From contig DHBS01000040.1 of NCBI GenBank assembly GCA_002398825.1, positions 1-25,319 on the forward strand: a stretch of 25,319 bases of DNA, in the 5' to 3' direction. The notes beneath the pieces were generated by a model. It saw only the letters and a program-made list of their open reading frames with translations. It was not told the origin of the DNA and ran no database searches. Below, in pieces: positions 22,575 to 25,319 of this stretch (position 1 is the first letter of the stretch; each line of letters begins with the position of its first letter). Both the position numbers and the translations under genes were made by a program. This DNA is from Syntrophomonas sp. UBA4922. GTDB lineage: Bacteria; Bacillota; Syntrophomonadia; Syntrophomonadales; Syntrophomonadaceae.

Positions 22575-22662
22575 AGTGAAAAACAACAACTTATGATCAA
22601 TTAAATTATTTCCCGGGAAATAATTACATGTTTCGCACCCCGGATATACAAATGCTGTCGAG

Positions 22663-23262
22663 CTAATCCCGGGCTCGAGAGCAAACCGGTATGCGTCCTT
22701 TGGAGAGGTGGCGCCCGGTCCAGGCCAGGAGCAGGATCAAAGCGAGAATCAATATGGTTGACTTAATATCCCGGTTGCGCAACAGTGAGATGCCCAAACC
22801 CGTATAAAGGACGGCAGTAGGAATTTTCCCCAGGGCTGAGGAGAAAAAGAAACTCCAGAAGGGGACTTTGCCGATCCCTGCTACCACATTGATTACCGGG
22901 GTAGGGAAAACAGGAATGATGCGCGCCAATAAAATGCCCCAGAAAGCCAGCTCTTGGTCGAAATGGTTCACATCATAGCCCCAGCGGGATAGTATTTTCT
23001 GGCGAGCCCAGTTGCCTCCTGCCCAACGCGACAGCATGTAGGCCAGGCAGGCGCCCAGCAAGGCCCCTGACCAGGACAAAAAGAAGCCCAGTTTAAAACC
23101 GAACAACAAACCGCAGGCGCTGGCCAGTATCACATAGGGAAATACCGGTAAGGCCGCTTGTATGACAAAAAGTCCAAAGGCAGCCAGAGGGGCCAATATG
23201 CCAAAGGACTGCACATAAGTGATTACCATGCTGATGCTCACATTGCCTAAACCATAACCCAT
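22663..23262 (-). CDS. TVP38/TMEM64 (DedA-like, SNARE-associated) membrane protein
   Basis: Integral membrane protein of 199 residues with about five hydrophobic segments. The family signature is clear: ILASACGLLFGFKLGFFLS with a following GALLGACLAY, then LLARIIPVFPTPVINVVAG and FSSALGKIPTAVLYTGLG. Such proteins act in phospholipid or polyprenyl-phosphate flipping and membrane homeostasis; bacterial paralogues are often of unknown role. Minus-strand ATG 23262 is preceded by AGGGGATG, a modest ribosome binding site. The gene is divergent from the cvpA-like gene and convergent with the second MFS gene. DNA here is GC-richer again, like 351-1334. It appears unrelated to the catabolic operons. 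Confidence 0.88.
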   Translation of the reverse strand: MGYGLGNVSISMVITYVQSFGILAPLAAFGLFVIQAALPVFPYVILASACGLLFGFKLGFFLSWSGALLGACLAYMLSRWAGGNWARQKILSRWGYDVNHFDQELAFWGILLARIIPVFPTPVINVVAGIGKVPFWSFFFSSALGKIPTAVLYTGLGISLLRNRDIKSTILILALILLLAWTGRHLSKGRIPVCSRARD

Positions 23263-23465
23263 AGATCATCACATCCCCTGCTCATAGTAAGACGCCGTCA
23301 AACGGCGGTATTTACAAATATTCATAGAATAGTAATTTGGTGCATAATGAGGATATACATTGGATATACCCTATACCGGGTAGGTTGTAAAGAGGAATCT
23401 TCCCGTCTGTTTCGACAGGTTTCAACCAGCTGACCGCAGCCATAAATTGGCTGTAGTAACAATAG

Positions 23466-23496
23466 TTGTCCATATCCGTGCAAGTCCTGTTATAAT
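23466..23496 (+). promoter_or_regulatory. Possible sigma-A promoter for the cvpA-like gene
   Basis: A perfect TATAAT at 23491-23496 is preceded by TTGTCC at 23466-23471 with a 19-base spacer, longer than the ideal 17. It is 38 bases before the ATG at 23534. Confidence 0.45.
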
Positions 23497-23533
23497 TAGG
23501 GTGCAAAAGGGATTAAAGGCGGAGCAAAGAAGC

Positions 23534-24166
23534 ATGGTGCCAAGCCTCCTGACATTTAATACGGTTGACTATCTGCTGCTGCTCATTCTGGTTTTGTGCG
23601 CCCTGACTGGATTGAGGCAGGGATTTGTCATGACCGTGGGCAGTGTTATAACATTCGTTGCCAGCATCGTACTGGCGGTCTTTTATTATGATGACCTCTC
23701 CATCTATATGGAACGCAGTGTCGGAATCGTCTCCAAGCTGGACCATTTCCTGAGTGAGCATGCCCCTCTGCAGGCTCTGGGGATTCCCTACAGCTTTCTG
23801 GTAAAAGGCTATACCATCGAGGAAGCCTTGCATAGTCTGGCCAACTGGTTGGTTCGCCTGGCTTGTTTTTTAGTCATCGCCTTGACCAGCCGGCAGTTGA
23901 TCTGGCTCAGTTTGGGCTGGTTCGAAAACTTAATCAACGTTGGCCCGGGATCGACTTTGAATCGGCTCCTGGGTACGGTTTTGGCCGTGTTGCAGGGGGC
24001 GATCGTCTTGACGGTTTTAATCTGCTTCGCCTTACCGGTGCTTCAGACTGTTGCCCAAATGGGGGTTGATGGCGCCGGAGTCCTGCTGTCCAGCCTGAAC
24101 CAATCGGTTTTGGTCAGCTGGATGACGGAAGCCTACCGCTGGGGGCAGGCAGCCCTGGGGATATAA
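23534..24166 (+). CDS. cvpA: CvpA family membrane protein
   Basis: Membrane protein of 210 residues. The opening MVPSLLTFNTVDYLLLLIL and ALTGLRQGFVMTVGSVITFVAS match the first two helices of the CvpA (colicin V production) family, and four or five hydrophobic segments follow in the family order. The role of CvpA in Gram-positives is poorly defined (cell envelope or biofilm). I chose ATG 23534, with GGAG at 23521-23524, because the first membrane helix then follows at once. The longer frame from 23447 would run through the predicted promoter. The M18 peptidase follows after 67 bases in the same direction. Confidence 0.85.
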   Translation: MVPSLLTFNTVDYLLLLILVLCALTGLRQGFVMTVGSVITFVASIVLAVFYYDDLSIYMERSVGIVSKLDHFLSEHAPLQALGIPYSFLVKGYTIEEALHSLANWLVRLACFLVIALTSRQLIWLSLGWFENLINVGPGSTLNRLLGTVLAVLQGAIVLTVLICFALPVLQTVAQMGVDGAGVLLSSLNQSVLVSWMTEAYRWGQAALGI

Positions 24167-24233
24167 GTATAAGAATAAGCCTGTATTAAGACAATAGAGA
24201 TATAAATTGTGTTAATTTAAGGGAGGATCAGCA

Positions 24234-25319
24234 TTGATAGAAAAACGCAACAACCGTCCCAATGTCTGGGACAGGGGTGACGGAAAACAGCATGCCGCCA
24301 TTCACGACTTTAGCCGGGGCTATGTGGATTTTCTCAATCAGGCCAAAACCGAGCGTGAAGCCATAGACTATGTGCTGCAGAAGGCACAGGAGCAAGGGTT
24401 TATGTCCCTCGAAGCTCAGAATTCAGTCAAATCCGGGGATAAGCTATTTGTCAATCAGAAGGGCAAATTATGCGCCCTGATTATGGTGGGCCAAAACATG
24501 GCAGATGGCTTCAACCTGGTGGTTTCTCATGTAGACACCCCCCGCTTGGATCTTAAACCGCGCCCGCTTTATGAAGCGGATAATATGGCTTTGCTTAAGA
24601 CCCACTATTATGGGGGAATTAAGAAATATCAATGGCCGGCCATTCCACTGGCCCTGCACGGAGTGGTGGTCAAGAAAAACGGAGAGCGTATTAAGGTGTG
24701 TATCGGGGAGAAGGAGGATGACGCGGTTCTGGCCATTACGGATCTTCTGCCTCATTTAGCCAAAGACCAGATGGAGAAGAAAATGAACGAGGGCATCAAA
24801 GGGGAGGACCTCAATATCGTGGTCGGTTCCTGCCCGGTGCAGGATCTCAAGGAGGATGCCTTTAAGCAGCACATACTGAACCTTCTGCAGCAGCAGTACG
24901 GTATAGAAGAAGACGACTTCACCAGCGCGGAATTGCAGGCTGTACCGGCTTTCAAGGCCAGGGAAGTAGGGCTGGATCGCAGTATGATCGGTGCTTACGG
25001 CCAGGATGACCGGGTTAGCGCGTATACCGCCTTAGAGGCGGTCTTGAACATGAAACAGCCGGCCCGAACCGCAGTGTGCTTGTTTGCCGACAAAGAAGAA
25101 ATTGGCAGTACCGGCAACACCGGTTTACAGTCCCTGGCTCTGGAGAACATTACCGCCGAGCTGCTCTCCAAGGCTGGTTTAACTGATTATTATCAGGTGC
25201 GTAAAACCCTGGCCAAGAGTTACGCCCTGTCAGCAGATGTCAATGCCGCTGTAGATCCTACCTTCCCCGACGTTTTCGAAAAGATGAACTGCAGTTTTGT
25301 GTCTGCCGGAGTAGTTTTA
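24234..25319 (+). CDS. M18 family aminopeptidase, 3' end outside the window
   Basis: Zinc aminopeptidase, cut by the window end after 362 codons (family about 430-480). Residues VSHVDTPRLDL place His99 and Asp101 as the first metal ligand and neighbour. GAYGQDDRVSAYTAL supplies the bridging Asp, FADKEEIGSTGNTG the Glu-Glu catalytic base and ligand, and SADVNAAVDP another ligand. The TTG start at 24234 follows GGGAGG at 24221-24226. The family removes N-terminal acidic or neutral residues from peptides in the cytoplasm. The frame stays open to the last base. It is 67 bases after the cvpA-like gene, possibly in one operon, and not linked to the catabolic island. Confidence 0.93.
   Translation, partial: MIEKRNNRPNVWDRGDGKQHAAIHDFSRGYVDFLNQAKTEREAIDYVLQKAQEQGFMSLEAQNSVKSGDKLFVNQKGKLCALIMVGQNMADGFNLVVSHVDTPRLDLKPRPLYEADNMALLKTHYYGGIKKYQWPAIPLALHGVVVKKNGERIKVCIGEKEDDAVLAITDLLPHLAKDQMEKKMNEGIKGEDLNIVVGSCPVQDLKEDAFKQHILNLLQQQYGIEEDDFTSAELQAVPAFKAREVGLDRSMIGAYGQDDRVSAYTALEAVLNMKQPARTAVCLFADKEEIGSTGNTGLQSLALENITAELLSKAGLTDYYQVRKTLAKSYALSADVNAAVDPTFPDVFEKMNCSFVSAGVVL

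Noticed and set aside
1..25319. CRISPR arrays, insertion sequences or prophage genes
   Set aside because: I saw no regularly spaced repeats, transposase, integrase or phage structural gene on reading both strands.

Overview
The window looks like chromosomal DNA from an anaerobic, low-to-mid GC Gram-positive bacterium (Clostridia or a close relative; a syntrophic or related fatty-acid-degrading lineage is my best guess). The reasons are strong AAGGAGG-type ribosome binding sites, frequent TTG starts, clostridial-type ferredoxin, an NfnAB electron-bifurcating transhydrogenase, and an AcoR-like sigma-54 activator next to beta-oxidation genes. Taxonomy is inferred by eye from gene content, not from a search.

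Layout. (1) 1-1334: a REP-like hairpin, a 2x[4Fe-4S] ferredoxin and an Old Yellow Enzyme family flavin oxidoreductase, in visibly GC-richer DNA. (2) 1335-2160: a universal stress protein behind its own sigma-54 promoter and a structured leader. (3) 2161-6958: a long AT-rich regulatory gap with a palindrome and a sigma-54 promoter, then an anion:cation symporter-type MFS carrier, two short-chain dehydrogenases (SDRs), an unknown membrane-anchored protein and a small ABM-fold protein. (4) 7122-9583: a perfect inverted-repeat terminator, then on the minus strand the sigma-54 enhancer-binding protein and a previously uncounted 56-residue zinc-ribbon/membrane protein. (5) 10002-19991: from a third sigma-54 promoter, MaoC hydratase, crotonase, 3-hydroxyacyl-CoA dehydrogenase, SDR, thiolase, class III CoA-transferase, 599-residue acyl-CoA dehydrogenase, NfnA and NfnB. 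(6) 19992-22499: a small putative membrane protein, a palindrome, the best sigma-54 promoter of the window, a possible 43-codon leader ORF and a second MFS carrier with a clear terminator. (7) 22500-25319: housekeeping-like genes (TVP38/DedA-type membrane protein, CvpA-like protein, M18 aminopeptidase cut by the window end), again GC-richer.

How it fits together. The simplest reading is a carboxylic-acid catabolic island controlled by one regulator. Two carriers import the acid, the CoA-transferase activates it, the acyl-CoA dehydrogenase, hydratases, dehydrogenases and thiolase oxidise and cleave it, and NfnAB balances NADPH, NADH and ferredoxin. Four sequences match the -24/-12 consensus with exact GG-N10-GC spacing (1453, 2825, 10002, 20808). 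Three of them have a TGTCC/GGACA palindrome about 180-290 bp upstream, as expected for the binding site of the adjacent activator. The substrate cannot be read from the sequence. No acyl-CoA ligase or EtfAB is present in the window.
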